Assembly (NCBI GenBank): GCA_963772955.1
Contig: CAVYZF010000006.1
Coordinates: forward strand, 1 to 64,000
DNA: 64,000 bases
Source: Gp6-AA40 sp963772955
GTDB taxonomy: Bacteria; Acidobacteriota; Vicinamibacteria; Vicinamibacterales; UBA2999
Reading direction: 5' to 3'
The notes beneath the pieces are model-generated. The model saw only the letters and a program-made list of their open reading frames with translations. It was not told where the DNA came from and ran no database searches. Positions 46,302 to 56,977 of the stretch are shown here, in pieces (the first letter of the stretch is position 1; each line of letters opens with the position of its first letter). A program made the translations under genes and the position numbers.

Positions 46302-48743
46302 ATGGCTGTCGCCACCATTCCAGCTCTCGGCCTGCTGATCGGCGCCAGCCTTGCGCTGAACATCCCGCTCGATGCATCCGTCTGCGCGTCGTTGATGCTG
46401 GCAGCCTGCGCCTGTGCTCTCGTCCTTTGGCGACGTCGAGCGGTGGTTGCTGCCTCGGCAGTGATCGCCTTCGGTTTTCTGATGGGCGGTGCGGCGCTGG
46501 CCGTGAACGACAGCGAGCATGCGCTGCACCCGTCGATGCGTCGGGTGCTGGACCAGGAATTCGGCGGGTTCATCATCGAGTCGCTGGGGCCTGTAGGCCG
46601 TCACGATCCCGTGCTGACGCGTGCCGCCCTCGTCGAAGACGCCTCTCGCCGCGGCGACTTCGTTTCGATCAGGGCTCAGGTCGTTGCGCTGCAACTGCGC
46701 GGCGGGTGGCAGGCCGTCGATGGTGGTGTGACGCTCAGCGTCAATGGGACGCTCGGCGACGATCGCGCAAACGAATGGCGAGCCGGTCGTATCGTTGAGG
46801 TTCCGGTCACGTATCGACGACCGGTTCGATATCTCAACGAAGGCGTTCCTGACTTCGAGCGCGATCTGACACTGGCAGGCACGACTCTGTTCGGCACGAT
46901 CAAGAGTGGCCTGTTGATCGAGGTCGTCGGTAACGGCAGCTATCTGGCGGAGTTGTGCGCTGACATCCGGGCTCATGTCAGGCACGCCATCAAGCGGTGG
47001 ATCGAGCCACACGATCAAATCTCTGCCGCGATCGCGTCAGCCGTCCTGATTGGCGATCGGACGGGGTTGCCCGACGAGACGCGGGAGGCACTGCAGGCCG
47101 CCGGTACCTATCACGTGATCGCGATCTCGGGCGGCAATATCGCCATCCTCGCAGCGGCCGCCACGCTTCTCCTGGCGGCCGTCGCCGTTCGTGGCCGGCG
47201 CGCCGCTCTCACGGCCATCGTCCTGCTCACTGCCTACGCCATCGTCATCACGGCGGGGCCATCCGTGTGGCGCGCGACGTTGATGGCGATTCTCTATTTC
47301 GCCGCTCGCACGATCGACCATCGCAGCAGTGCCTGGCAGTCCGCCGCGGTCGCGGCGGCAGTGATGATCGCGGTCAGGCCACTCGATGTCCGCGACGCCG
47401 GCTTCATTCTCACCTTCGGTGCCACGCTTGCGCTGCTCGAGGGAGTCCGCATCGGCGCGGCGCTGAGATCCCGAATCGGCGCGCTGTCGTGGGTGACTGC
47501 CTCCGTTGTCGCATCGTGTGCGATCGAGATCGCGCTGCTCCCGGTCTCCGCATCGCTCTTCTCACGGGTGACTGGCGCAGGGCTCGTCCTCAACCTGCTC
47601 GCTGTTCCGCTGATGGGTGTGGTGCAGGTTGCGGCACTCGCGGTCGCGCTCGGTGACTCCATCCCGGCTGTGGCGAGCCCTGCTGGTTGGATCGCCCACT
47701 ACGCGGCGCGGGCACTCGTTGACAGTGCCGACCTCGTGACGCTCGCGCCTTGGTCAACGGCGCGTGTGCCGCCGCCCGGGGCATTGGTCATCACGGCGTA
47801 CTACCTGGCACTCGCCGAGGCCTTCTTCGGGAAGGGACGTGCCGTACGGGTCATTGCTGCGATCGCGTTCGTGATGGTGACACTGGTCCTTGTCGGTGTC
47901 GTCGACCCGACGCATGCCCGTCCGAGCGAGTCACCTCAAACGCTGCGCGTGACGATGTTCGATGTGGGGCAGGGGGAGTCGATTCTCGTCGAGACGCCAG
48001 GTGGTCGCAGGGTCCTGGTCGATGCGGGCGGCGCGCCGTTTGGCGGCGGAGTCGACGTCGGCGCACGCGTGCTGGCGCCGGCGCTGTGGGCGAGAGGCAT
48101 CCGAGCGCTCGACACGCTTCTCATCACTCACGGTGATCCCGATCATCTTGGCGGCGCGCTCGACGCGCTCTCGGATTTCGCTCCGCATCGGGTGTGGATG
48201 GGCGTGATCGTCCCCACGCATCGCCCGACGCTGGATGTTCTCGACAGCGCGGCGCGATTGAGGATTCCGGTCGAATTGAAGAGGACGGGAGAATTGGAAG
48301 CAGATGGCGAGTGGCGCGTTCGCGTGCTGCATCCCCCGCTGCCGGCCTGGGAGCGCCGGCGGGTTCGCAATGACGATTCGGTTGTGCTGGAAATTGTCTA
48401 TCGCGATGTCGCGATGCTGTTGACGGGTGATATCTCGGCGGAGGTCGAGCGCGAGCTCCTCCCGCACCTCACGCCCGCGAAGACGAGAATCCTCAAGGTC
48501 GCCCACCACGGCAGCCGCACCTCGTCGTCAGTCGAACTGCTTTCCGCGTGGCGGCCGCAGTTCGCGCTGATCAGCGCGGGGCGCGGGAATACGTTCGGCC
48601 ATCCCGCGCCCGAGGTGCTGCGCCGACTGGAGGAGATCCACGCGGTGGCCTTTCGAACGGATCGCGATGGGCAGATCACTCTTGAGACCGATGGGCATGA
48701 GATCGACGTGAAGACGTTTGTGGAGGATGGCCATGGGCGATGA
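46302..48743 (+). CDS. comEC: DNA internalisation / competence protein ComEC/Rec2
   Basis: The 813-residue protein has N-terminal and central membrane helices with the Competence domain (AIASAVLIGDRTGLPDETREALQAAGTYHVIAISGGNIAILAAAATLLL), then a C-terminal MBL-fold domain (VTMFDVGQGESILVETPGGRRVLVDAGG, LLITHGDPDHLGGALDALSD, ILKVAHHGSRTSSS). It forms the inner-membrane channel and nuclease for transformation. The reading frame is intact, in contrast with its neighbours. Other competence genes are absent from the window. Confidence 0.93.
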   Translation: MAVATIPALGLLIGASLALNIPLDASVCASLMLAACACALVLWRRRAVVAASAVIAFGFLMGGAALAVNDSEHALHPSMRRVLDQEFGGFIIESLGPVGRHDPVLTRAALVEDASRRGDFVSIRAQVVALQLRGGWQAVDGGVTLSVNGTLGDDRANEWRAGRIVEVPVTYRRPVRYLNEGVPDFERDLTLAGTTLFGTIKSGLLIEVVGNGSYLAELCADIRAHVRHAIKRWIEPHDQISAAIASAVLIGDRTGLPDETREALQAAGTYHVIAISGGNIAILAAAATLLLAAVAVRGRRAALTAIVLLTAYAIVITAGPSVWRATLMAILYFAARTIDHRSSAWQSAAVAAAVMIAVRPLDVRDAGFILTFGATLALLEGVRIGAALRSRIGALSWVTASVVASCAIEIALLPVSASLFSRVTGAGLVLNLLAVPLMGVVQVAALAVALGDSIPAVASPAGWIAHYAARALVDSADLVTLAPWSTARVPPPGALVITAYYLALAEAFFGKGRAVRVIAAIAFVMVTLVLVGVVDPTHARPSESPQTLRVTMFDVGQGESILVETPGGRRVLVDAGGAPFGGGVDVGARVLAPALWARGIRALDTLLITHGDPDHLGGALDALSDFAPHRVWMGVIVPTHRPTLDVLDSAARLRIPVELKRTGELEADGEWRVRVLHPPLPAWERRRVRNDDSVVLEIVYRDVAMLLTGDISAEVERELLPHLTPAKTRILKVAHHGSRTSSSVELLSAWRPQFALISAGRGNTFGHPAPEVLRRLEEIHAVAFRTDRDGQITLETDGHEIDVKTFVEDGHGR

Positions 48744-48758
48744 ACGCAACCACGAAGC

Positions 48759-49037
48759 TCACGAAGAACGCGAAGGCAACGGGGATTCGTCGCGATCGTC
48801 CGCGATGCTGAACGCGTACTGAATGATGCGGTTGAGCGGAGCATTGCGTGTCCGGAACCCCTGAGGAGCGGGACCGGAAATCAGTATGCCGCGTCCGTCA
48901 GGCGCACTCGGTTTGACCGAGGCGATCTCGAACGCAGCAGCCGGCGGAGCCGTCTCGCGCGCCTGCCGGGCGTGATCAGCAACGGCCGCAGAGAAGAGCA
49001 GAGCGACAGTTAAGACGACTTCTTTGCCTCTTGCCAC
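48759..49037 (-). pseudogene. Truncated TIGR03435-family secreted protein
   Basis: A signal peptide and FEIASVKPSAPDGRGILISG, TRNAPLNRIIQYAFSIADD match the first third of TIGR03435 proteins, which are a soil-acidobacterial family of unknown function. The protein then ends after about 90 residues. Full-length members run to about 270 residues. It is squeezed between the ends of comEC and mazG, and its GTG start lies inside mazG. Confidence 0.6.
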
Positions 49038-49839
49038 TCCGCCTCCATCTCCTCGAGCGACGCATCGCTGAGAGATCGACCTCGCGCGATCAGAGCACGC
49101 TCAACCGCATCGAACCTCGTCGTGAACTTCTCATTGGCTCGACGCAGCGCAGATTCTGGCTCGACGCCGAGCTTGCGAGAGAGATTGGCGATTGCGAACA
49201 ACAGATCTCCCATCTCCTCCTCGGCGCGGGACAGGTGACCCGTCGCGCCCGACTCGACCTCGCGACGAACCTCGGCGACCTCCTCATCGATCTTGTCGAG
49301 GACATCGCCGGCTTTGGCCCAGTCGAACCCGACGGCCGCCGCTCGCGAGCTGATCTCGAACGCGCGAAGTAGCGACGGCAAGGTCTTCGGCACTCCGCCG
49401 AGCGTCGTCTTCTGCTTCTTCGCCGGCGTGCCGGCCGCTTGGCGTTCGCGCGCCTTCAACGTCTCCCATTTCTCGATGACCTGGTTGCTCGTCAGCGGAG
49501 TGTCTCCGTCGCCGCGCGCGAAGACGTGCGGATGCCGGCGCACGAGCTTGTCGCAGATGGCATCGACGGCATCGCCGATGGTGAAGTCGCCGCTCTCCTC
49601 GCTCATCTGTGCAAGGAAGACAGCCTCGAACAGGAAGTCGCCCAGTTCTTCGCAGAGCTGTGCCGGTGTGCCGCTTTCGATGGCCGCGAGCACCTCGTAG
49701 GTTTCCTCGAGTACGAACGGGCGCAATGACGCGGCGTCTGCTCGCGGTCCCACGGACAGCCGTCCGGAGCCCGCAGTCTGCGCATGATGTCGACGAGACG
49801 TTCGAACTTTGCACCGACCGATTGAGTCACGGTCGTCAT
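49010..49839 (-). CDS. mazG: Nucleoside triphosphate pyrophosphohydrolase MazG (one frameshift)
   Basis: ATG 49839 gives SVGAKFERLVDIMRRLRAPDGCPWDREQT, the conserved start of MazG. After a shift near 49750 it continues DAASLRPFVLEETYEVLAAIESGTPAQLCEELGDFLFEAVFLAQ (EExxE-type metal site), and a second MazG block (DEEVAEVRREVESG, EEMGDLLFAIANLSRKLG). It hydrolyses NTPs, and can lower ppGpp or clean damaged nucleotides. Confidence 0.9.
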
Positions 49840-49869
49840 GCTACCATCCGGCACGAAGCGAGGCTGAAG

Positions 49870-50869
49870 GTGCAGAACTTGAAACTTACTTACGCACTGT
49901 GTCCTGTGACCTTTCTACTTTCAGTCGTCCTCGCAGTGGCGCAGTCAACGAACGCGCCCTCTCATCCCAGGACTCCGTGGGGCGATCCGGATCTTCAGGG
50001 CTACTACACCAACAAGTACGAGTACGGGACGCCGTTCGAGCGACCAGCGGCCTTCGCGGGTAAACGCGTCGACGATCTGAGCGCGCAGGAACTCGCTGAC
50101 CTGATGAAGAAACGTCAGCAGGAGGCGCTCGAGCGTGCCAAGTTCTTCGGCGGTGATCCCGAGGGCAAGATCGGCAACTCCGCCGAGTTCCGCGACATCT
50201 ACGAAGTCACGAAGGGGAGCCGTCCCTGGCTCGTGACCGATCCGTCCGACGGCAAGATTCCAGCGGTATTGCCCGAGGCGCGGACGCGCGCTCAGGAGGC
50301 CGGACGCAGCGGAAGCTTCGGCGACGGACCCTTCAATGGTCCGGAAGACTTCAGCCTGTGGGAGCGCTGCATCACGCGTGGACTGCCAGGCTCGATGCTT
50401 CCGGGCGTCTACGGCAACTCGTATCAGATCGTGCAGGGCCCCGGGTTCGTGGCGATTCGGTACGAGATGGTCCACGAGACTCGCGTCATCCCGGTCGACC
50501 CCCGCCCGCCTCTCGGCAAGGACCTGCGATTCGACATCGGAAGCGCGCGCGGCCACTGGGAGGGCGACACGCTCGTCGTCGAGACGACGAACTTCAAGCA
50601 GCGCAGCGCCTATCGGAACGCCAACGCCGACACGCTTCGCCTGGTCGAGCGTTTCCGGCGTACGGCAGCCGACCGCGTCGAGTGGTCGGTCACCGTCGAG
50701 GATCCAGTCAACCTGGGCGAAGCCGTGGACCTTTGCGATGCCGCTGACACGGAACGAGGACGAGGCAGTCGAGCTCTACGAGTGTCACGAGGGAAATCAC
50801 GCGATCTTCAACATCCTGAGCGCGGCGCGAGCCGCCGAGCGGGAGCAGGCCGCGTCGCAGTCCCGATGA
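49870..50869 (+). CDS. Acidobacterial secreted hypothetical protein (one frameshift)
   Basis: A leader (KLTYALCPVTFLLSVVLAVA) is followed by PRTPWGDPDLQGYYTNKYEYGTPFERP, RYEMVHETRVIPVDPRPPLGKDLRFDIGSARGHWEGDTLVVETTNF. A shift near 50735 leads to the C-terminus WTFAMPLTRNEDEAVELYECHEGNHAIFNILSAARAAE. This arrangement recurs in soil Acidobacteria. The function is unknown; the periplasmic position is inferred from the leader. Confidence 0.75.
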
Positions 50870-50897
50870 CTGGGGCCGCGTGCTAGGATCGCCAGAG

Positions 50898-51212
50898 ATG
50901 TCAGACGAGACCGAAAACCCGCAGGATTCCTCCGAAGTCACCTTCATCGGCTTCGTGCTGTCGCTGGCTCACACCGCGGCGTATCACTTCGGTGATGTGG
51001 CCGACCCGATGACTGGGCAGACAGGGCAGGTCAATCTCGCCGCTGCGCGTCAGATCATCGACATCCTGACGCTGCTCGAGCAGAAGACCCGTGGCAACCT
51101 GACGGCTGAAGAACGGCAACTGATGGAGCAACTGGTCTACGAGCTCCAGATGCGTTACGTCGAGGCGACGAAGAGCGCTCCGCAGGAACCCTCGCGCATC
51201 ATCCTTCCTTGA
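50898..51212 (+). CDS. DUF1844 protein
   Basis: The 104-residue protein (VTFIGFVLSLAHTAAYHFGD, NLAAARQIIDILTLLEQKTRGNLTAEERQLMEQLVYELQMRYVEA) matches DUF1844, a helical protein found in Acidobacteria, Planctomycetes and Deltaproteobacteria. Function unknown. The reading frame is intact. Confidence 0.85.
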   Translation: MSDETENPQDSSEVTFIGFVLSLAHTAAYHFGDVADPMTGQTGQVNLAAARQIIDILTLLEQKTRGNLTAEERQLMEQLVYELQMRYVEATKSAPQEPSRIILP

Positions 51213-51216
51213 TGGT

Positions 51217-51249
51217 TCGACAAGCTCACCATCGTCCTGAGCCTGTCGA
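51217..51249. repeat. REP-like intergenic palindrome
   Basis: TCGACAAGCTCA (51217-51228) and TGAGCCTGTCGA (51238-51249) pair at 11 of 12 bases with a 9-bp loop. The same kind of palindrome occurs between genes in many unrelated bacterial genomes. It fills the gap before the next gene and could act as a terminator-like hairpin. Confidence 0.75.
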
Positions 51250-51252
51250 GGG

Positions 51253-52042
51253 ATGACCCAGGCGAGAGTTACGTTTCTCGGTACCGGCACGTCGCATGGC
51301 GTGCCGATGATCGCGTGCGACTGCGCAGTCTGCCGATCGACCGATCCGCGAGACAAGCGCTTGCGCCCATCAATCTTTCTCGACGTGCCGTCCTACGCGA
51401 GGCATCCTCGTCGACGCTGGACCCGATCTGCGCCAGCAGGCGCTCACCTTCGGCGTGAAGCATCTCGACGCGATCCTGCTCACGCACGCGCATGCCGATC
51501 ACATCCTCGGCCTCGACGAGGTCCGGCGCTTCAACGCGATCACCGGTAAGCCGCTCCCGTGCTACGCCAGTCCGTCGACGTGGGAGACGGTGTGGAAGAC
51601 CTTCCACTACATCTTCGACGGTGTGCCGCGGATGGGTGGCGGCATTCCGAAGATCGATGCGCATGAGATTCGCGGGCCGCTGCTCGTCAACGGCGTACGT
51701 GTCGTGCCGGTTCCCGTCTGGCATGGCCAGATGCCCGTGCTCGGATTCCGGTTTGGTGACTTCGCGTACCTCACGGACTGCAACAAGATCGACGACTCGT
51801 CCATGACGCTGGTCGAAGGTGTCGACACTCTCGTCATCGACGCGTTGCGCGACAAGCCGCACGTGACGCACTTCAGCGTCAGCGAGGCGCTCGACGTGAT
51901 CGCCAGGCTCCGCCCGCGTCGCGCGTACATGACGCACATGACGCACGATCTCGGTCATGCCGCGACCAGCGCTCGCCTGCCTGCCGGTGTCGAACTGGCA
52001 TATGATGGGCTCGTGCTCGACGTGCGAGTCGACGTGGAGTGA
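51253..52042 (+). CDS. PhnP-like MBL-fold hydrolase (one frameshift)
   Basis: The N-terminal VTFLGTGTSHGVPMIACDCAVCRSTDPRDKRLRPSI holds the structural zinc cysteines (CDCAVC) of the PhnP type. A shift near 51400 leads to LRQQALTFGVKHLDAILLTHAHADHILGLDEVRRFN (HxHxDH) and VWHGQMPVLGFRFGDFAYLTDCN, then MTHMTHDLGH. PhnP is a cyclic phosphodiesterase of phosphonate breakdown; homologues elsewhere act on other cyclic phosphates. The next gene starts right after its stop (TGAATG), so they are coupled. Confidence 0.8.
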
Positions 52043-52978
52043 ATGGAGACCATCCACTTCCCGGACGATCCTCGGCCGCCGTGGCTGGTGCATCCGGTTC
52101 TGGCGCTCGGCAATTTCGACGGCCTGCATCGCGGTCACTTCAAGATCATCGAGCGCGTACGGCGTGGCGCTGCCGAGCATGGCGGCACGCCGATGGCCAT
52201 GACCTTCGATCCTCATCCGCCGCGCGTGCTGCGGCCGGACAAGGCACCGAAGTTACTGATGACGAAGACGCAGCGGCTCGAGGCGCTGCACGGTGCGGGC
52301 ATCAGTTGTGTGGCCGTCGTCCGGTTCACGCGTGAGTTGTCGGAGTGGGACCCGGAGACGTTCGTCCGGACGGTGCTGGTCGACTGGTTGCGGGTCTCGG
52401 AGGTATGGGTTGGAGCGAACTTCCTCTTCGGTCACGGCCGCAGCGGAAACTTCACGGTCCTGCGCACGCTCGGTCAGCACTATGGATTCAGGGCTGACAA
52501 GATCGATCCGGTACGCTACAAGGATTTCGTGGTGAGCAGCACACGCATCCGGCGGCTCGTCTCGGAGGGTCGCGTCGACGAAGCAGGCGCGTTGCTCGGT
52601 CATCAGTACTTCGTCGACGGCACGGTCGTCGCCGGACGGAAACGTGGCCGCGAGATCGGATTCCCCACAGCCAACCTGCAGACCGACAACGAGCTCATTC
52701 CACCGCACGGTGTCTACGCCACGACGATGACCATCGATGGTGTCGTGCACGCAGGCATCACCAACGTCGGCGTGCGTCCGACGTTTGGCGAGAAGGAGTT
52801 GACGGTCGAAACGCATCTGCTCAATCACTCGGCCGATCTGTACGGTCGCTCAGTGCGGCTGGGATTCGTGCAACGCATCCGGGATGAACGCCAGTTCCCC
52901 GACGTCGATGCGCTGCGGGAGCAAATTGCGGCCGATCGGCGCGTCGCCGATCGCCTCTTCAGCCGGTTCTGCGTGTAG
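52043..52978 (+). CDS. ribF: Bifunctional riboflavin kinase / FAD synthetase
   Basis: The 311-residue protein has the nucleotidyltransferase motif LALGNFDGLHRGHFKIIERV, FDPHPPRVLRPD, FLFGHGRSGNF and the kinase half RGREIGFPTANLQTDNELIPPHGVYAT with THLLNHSADLYGR. It makes FMN and FAD from riboflavin. The reading frame is intact. Confidence 0.93.
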   Translation: METIHFPDDPRPPWLVHPVLALGNFDGLHRGHFKIIERVRRGAAEHGGTPMAMTFDPHPPRVLRPDKAPKLLMTKTQRLEALHGAGISCVAVVRFTRELSEWDPETFVRTVLVDWLRVSEVWVGANFLFGHGRSGNFTVLRTLGQHYGFRADKIDPVRYKDFVVSSTRIRRLVSEGRVDEAGALLGHQYFVDGTVVAGRKRGREIGFPTANLQTDNELIPPHGVYATTMTIDGVVHAGITNVGVRPTFGEKELTVETHLLNHSADLYGRSVRLGFVQRIRDERQFPDVDALREQIAADRRVADRLFSRFCV

Positions 52979-52979
52979 C

Positions 52980-53247
52980 GTGGACGCCAGCACCTTCGAA
53001 TTCACGATCTCCGTTCCACGCGACCAGCAGTTTGTGTCCATGGTTCGCGGCCTCGCCGTGCAGGCCGCGCGCTACGCGGCGTGCGGCACACGCGGAAACG
53101 GAGACTTTCGCCGTGTCGGTCGAGGCTGCCGTGCACGCGTGCCTGCGCGAGGCGTCACCGAGCGCCATCATTTCCGTTGTCGTCCGGCGTGATGCCGGGC
53201 CGCTCGAGTTCCTCATCGACGGCCGCACGGTCGCTGTCGAACCCTGA
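52980..53247 (+). CDS. Small hypothetical protein (about 88 aa, one frameshift)
   Basis: The GTG 52980 frame reads FEFTISVPRDQQFVSMVRGLAVQAARYA; after a shift near 53090 the next frame gives ETFAVSVEAAVHACLREASPSAIISVVVRRDAGPLEFLIDGRTVAVEP. The pattern of an alpha/beta sandwich with FxxxV-AAV recalls small HATPase- or STAS-type domains but no named family is clear. It lies between ribF and cysS. Confidence 0.5.
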
Positions 53248-53253
53248 CACGCC

Positions 53254-54670
53254 ATGCTTCGCCTCTACAACACCCTCACACGGCAGGAGGAGTCGTTCGC
53301 GCCTGTGCGCGACAACACGGTGCGCATGTATGCCTGCGGCCTGACGGTCTACGCCCGCGGTCACATCGGCAACTTCAGGACATTTGTCTGCGTTGATGTC
53401 CTTCGCCGCACGCTGAAATACCTCTGCGGTCACGAGGTCGACGGGGTCATGAACTACACCGACGTCGACGACAAGACCATCGCGGGATCGGTCAAGGCCG
53501 GCAAGCCTCTTCGCGAGTACACGGAAGAGTGGGTCAACGCCTTTCGATCCGACGTCGAGCTCCTCGGCATCGAGATGCCCGAACACACGCCGCGCGCGAC
53601 CGACGACGCCAACATGCAGTCGATGTGCGACATGGTCCTGGCGCTCGAGCGCAACGGGCACACCTATAACCGTGACGGATCGATCTACTTCAAGATCGAG
53701 ACCCTGCCGACGTACGGCCGTCTCGCTCGTCTCGATCAGCAAAGCCTCCACGCCGGCGCGAGCGTCGACCTCGACGAATACTCCAAGGACGATGCCCGGG
53801 ACTTCGTGTTGTGGAAGGGAGCCAAGCCCGGAGAGCCGACGTGGGAATGCGCCGGGTTACCTGGCCGGCCTGGCTGGCACCTCGAGTGCTCGGCGATGGC
53901 ACTGCGGCTGCTCGACGGCGCGCCGATCGACATTCACGCCGGCGGCGTCGATTTGATCTTTCCACACCACGAGAACGAGATCGCGCAGTCGGAGGGGGCG
54001 ACGAAGCAGACGTTCTCTCGCTTCTGGGTGCATGTCGAACATCTCTTCGTCGAGAACGAGAAGATGTCGAAGTCGCTCGGCAACGTCTTCACCGTCCCCG
54101 ACATCGTCGCCAAAGGATTCCGGCCATCCGCACTGCGCTATTTGCTGCTGTCGTCGCATTACCGCAAGCAGATGAATTTCACCTGGGCCGGGATGGAGCA
54201 GGCGGAGGAGTCGCTGAGGCGCGTCGTCGACTTCCTGGTCCGGCTGGATGGGGTGACAGGGCAAGGGAAGTCGGAAGCGGTCGAGTCAGCAGTCACGAAA
54301 GCTCGCGAGGGATTCAAGGCCGCACTCGAAAGCGATCTGAATACCGCGGCGGGATTGGCGGCGCTCTTCGATCTCGTCAAGAGTGGCAACGCAGCGATCG
54401 ATGCCGGAAAGATGAGCACTGCGGATGCGGCTCTGGTGCGATCGACGATCGAGGATCTCGACCGCGTGCTCGGGGTCGTGTCCCTGCGTCGGGCTGAAGA
54501 CGCGAAGCCTCCGATGCCGGTCGCAGGAGATCGAGCGCATGATAGAGGAGCGGAAGGCCGCGAAGCAGCGCCGGGATTTCGCCGAGGCGGATCGGATTCG
54601 CACGGCGCTCGCCGATCGGAGCGTGCTGCTCGAGGACGGTCCCTCAGGAACGCGATGGAAGAAGAAGTGA
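53254..54670 (+). CDS. cysS: Cysteinyl-tRNA synthetase (one frameshift)
   Basis: The protein has C28 (zinc ligand), GHIGNFRTF (HIGH-type), NYTDVDDK, the zinc residues GWHLECSAMALRLLDGAPIDIHAGGVDLIFPHHENEIAQSE and KMSKSLGN. A shift near 54520 moves the C-terminus to QEIERMIEERKAAKQRRDFAEADRIRTALADRSVLLEDGPSGTRWKKK. The product charges tRNA-Cys, whose gene lies at 58851. The frameshift hits an essential gene and is therefore probably a read error. Confidence 0.93.
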
Positions 54671-54671
54671 G

Positions 54672-56028
54672 ATGAACGGTCCGGCCCTCAAGACTGCGTT
54701 ACCGGGTCCGCGGGCGAAGGCGCTCATCGAGCGTGACGCGAAGGTCGTCTCGACCTCCTACACGCGTGACTACCCGCTTGTCATGGCGCGCGGTGAAGGT
54801 GCGCTTGTCGAAGATGTCGACGGCAACGTGTTCCTCGACTGCACCGCGGGTATCGCGGTGACGTCGACCGGACACTCACACCCTGATGTCGTCTCGGCCA
54901 TCATCGACCAGTCGAAGAAGTTCCTTCACATGTCGGGCACTGACTTCTACTACGAGCCGCAGGTTCGGCTCGGCGAGGAGTTGTCTGCCATAGCTCCGAT
55001 GCCAGGGCCGCATCGATCGTTCTTCGGGAACTCAGGGACCGAGGCGAACGAGGCCGCAATCAAGCTCGCACGCTACTACACGAAGCGGCAGAACATCATC
55101 GCGTTTCTCGGTTCGTTTCACGGCCGGACGATGGGGTCGCTCTCGCTGACGGCGAGCAAGCTGACGCAGCGTCGAGGTTTTGCGCCGTTGGTACCGGGCG
55201 TCTTTCACGCTCCTTACGCGAACTGTTACCGCTGTCCGATTGGGCTCAATCCAGACACCTGCGCCGCCGAGTGCCTGCGTTTCATCGAGGAGCAGTTGTT
55301 CGTTCACCTCGTTGCACCCCGAAGACGTCGCGGCCATCGTCGTCGAACCGATTCAGGGCGAAGGGGGCTATGTCGTCCCACCGGATACGTTTCACGAGCG
55401 TCTTCGCGAGATCACGAAGACGTTCGGCATGCTCCTCGTCGTCGACGAAGTGCAGTCGGGCATGGGACGCACGGGCAAGATGTTCGCGATCGAGCACACC
55501 GGCGTGACGCCAGACGTCGTGACGATGGCAAAGGGGATCGCGTCGGGGTTGCCGCTCGGTGTGATGACGTCGCGATCGGAGATCGTGTCGTGGCCGCCGG
55601 GCACGCACGCGAGCACGTTCGGAGGCAATCCCGTCTCGTGTGCGGCGTCGCTCGCCACGCTCAAGCTGTTGCGAGAGAGTCTCGTGAAGAACGCCGAGGT
55701 CGTCGGCGCGCACATGATCGCTGGCGTCAGGTCGCTGATGGAGAAGCACGCGATCGTCGGCGACGTGCGTGGCCGTGGGCTGATGATCGGTGTCGAGCTC
55801 GTTCGCGATCGACAGACAAAGGAACGCGCAACCACCGAGCGCGATCGCATCGTCCACGAATGCTTCGAGCGCGGGCTGCTCGTGCTCGGCGCCGGTCAGA
55901 ACTCCATTCGCCTCTCGCCGCCCCTCGTGCTGACGAAAGAGCAGGCCGACACGGCGATCCACATCCTCGACGAAGCAATCGGCGCGGAGGGTCGTCAGTC
56001 CTCGGTCCCGGTCTCCGGCACCCGCTGA
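54672..56028 (+). CDS. Class III aminotransferase, acetylornithine/GABA type (one frameshift)
   Basis: The protein shows AGIAVTSTGHSHPDVVSAIIDQ, FGNSGTEANEAAIKLAR, FLGSFHGRTMGSLSLTASK. A shift near 55315 leads to VAAIVVEPIQGEGGYVVPP, LLVVDEVQSGMGRTGKMFAIEH, and the PLP lysine in TMAKGIASGLPLG, ending RLSPPLVLTKEQADTAIHIL. It is a class III enzyme that moves an amino group from ornithine-, lysine- or GABA-type omega-amino substrates to 2-oxoglutarate. The gene starts 1 bp after cysS. Confidence 0.85.
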
Positions 56029-56030
56029 CG

Positions 56031-56510
56031 TCATGCGGCCGGGGGCGCCACGAAGTCGCTGCTGAAGCTTACGTACTCGATCATCCACACGCCGTTGTTC
56101 TCGCGGAAGATCCACAGGAACTTGCCGCGGTCTCGACGCTTCTGCCCGTCTTTCGACACCAGGTTCAGCCGGTAGTCGCCGCTGGCGTAACCGAGCGTAC
56201 CCTGCCCCGAGACGTCCGCCGACTGGATCTCCAGTTCCGCTGCGCCCTCCGCGAAGCGGTCGTCGTAATACTGCTGAACGAACTGGCGGCCGCGCATGAG
56301 TGCGCGATTCGGCGGCATGACGACGCCCGTCGTCGAATAGAGAGCCGCCGCCTTGGCCGAGTCCTTCGCATTGAAGGCGATTCTCAACTGCTCGATCAGC
56401 TTGTTGATGTTCTCGACGTCGGATTTGTCGAACTGCGGACCCGAGCGACCGGAGCAGGCGGCGACACCGGTGAGCGCCACGCAGAGCACAAAGCGCGCGA
56501 TTCGAGTCAT
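56031..56510 (-). CDS. NTF2-like (SgcJ/EcaC, DUF4440) lipoprotein
   Basis: The 159-residue protein starts at ATG 56510 after GGAGGTCACC. A lipobox (VAACSG) ends the leader; FNAKDSAKAAALYSTTGVVMPPNRALMRGRQFVQQYYD and WIFRENNGVWMIEYVSFSSD are DUF4440/SnoaL-like elements. The cone-shaped fold often binds small hydrophobic ligands. Function unknown. Confidence 0.75.
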   Translation of the reverse strand: MTRIARFVLCVALTGVAACSGRSGPQFDKSDVENINKLIEQLRIAFNAKDSAKAAALYSTTGVVMPPNRALMRGRQFVQQYYDDRFAEGAAELEIQSADVSGQGTLGYASGDYRLNLVSKDGQKRRDRGKFLWIFRENNGVWMIEYVSFSSDFVAPPAA

Positions 56511-56572
56511 GGTGACCTCCATGAGGAGGGATCGTAACGCCGACCGTGATCGGATGGGGACGAGAAGGCGGT

Positions 56573-56944
56573 TCAGCCGGGCGCCTCGAACGCGTGCTCG
56601 TAGACCACAATCTCGGGACCGCTTTCCCTCATATCAATCGTAACGACATCGAAGCGGCACGGCCGATCGTGCAGTGCGTTCCTTGTCAGGTAGTCGGTCG
56701 CCATTTGCGCGATGCGACGCTGCTTCCATGGCGTGACGGCAGCCGCGCCGCCACCGAATTCGTCGCCAGCGCGCGTCTTGACCTCGACGAAGACGATCGT
56801 CTCAATCGATCGAGCCACGATGTCGATTTCGCCGAATCGCGACCGATAGCGCCGCGCAAGAATCGCGTACCCGCGGCGTCCGAGCTCTATGCAGGCGAGG
56901 TCTTCGCCTGATTCTCCTAAGGATTGACGGTTGTCGGTGTTCAT
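56573..56944 (-). CDS. YraN-family (UPF0102) endonuclease-like protein
   Basis: The 123-residue protein shows GESGEDLACIELGRRGYAILARRYRSRFGEIDIVARSIETIVFVEVKTR, the PDDEXK core (E-x-D, VEVK) of the YraN family, and the C-terminal RFDVVTID. It is thought to be a Holliday-junction-related nuclease. The reading frame is intact. Confidence 0.88.
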   Translation of the reverse strand: MNTDNRQSLGESGEDLACIELGRRGYAILARRYRSRFGEIDIVARSIETIVFVEVKTRAGDEFGGGAAAVTPWKQRRIAQMATDYLTRNALHDRPCRFDVVTIDMRESGPEIVVYEHAFEAPG

Positions 56945-56977
56945 AGCCTCGAAGCGTCTGCACGTTCGAGGCCGGAA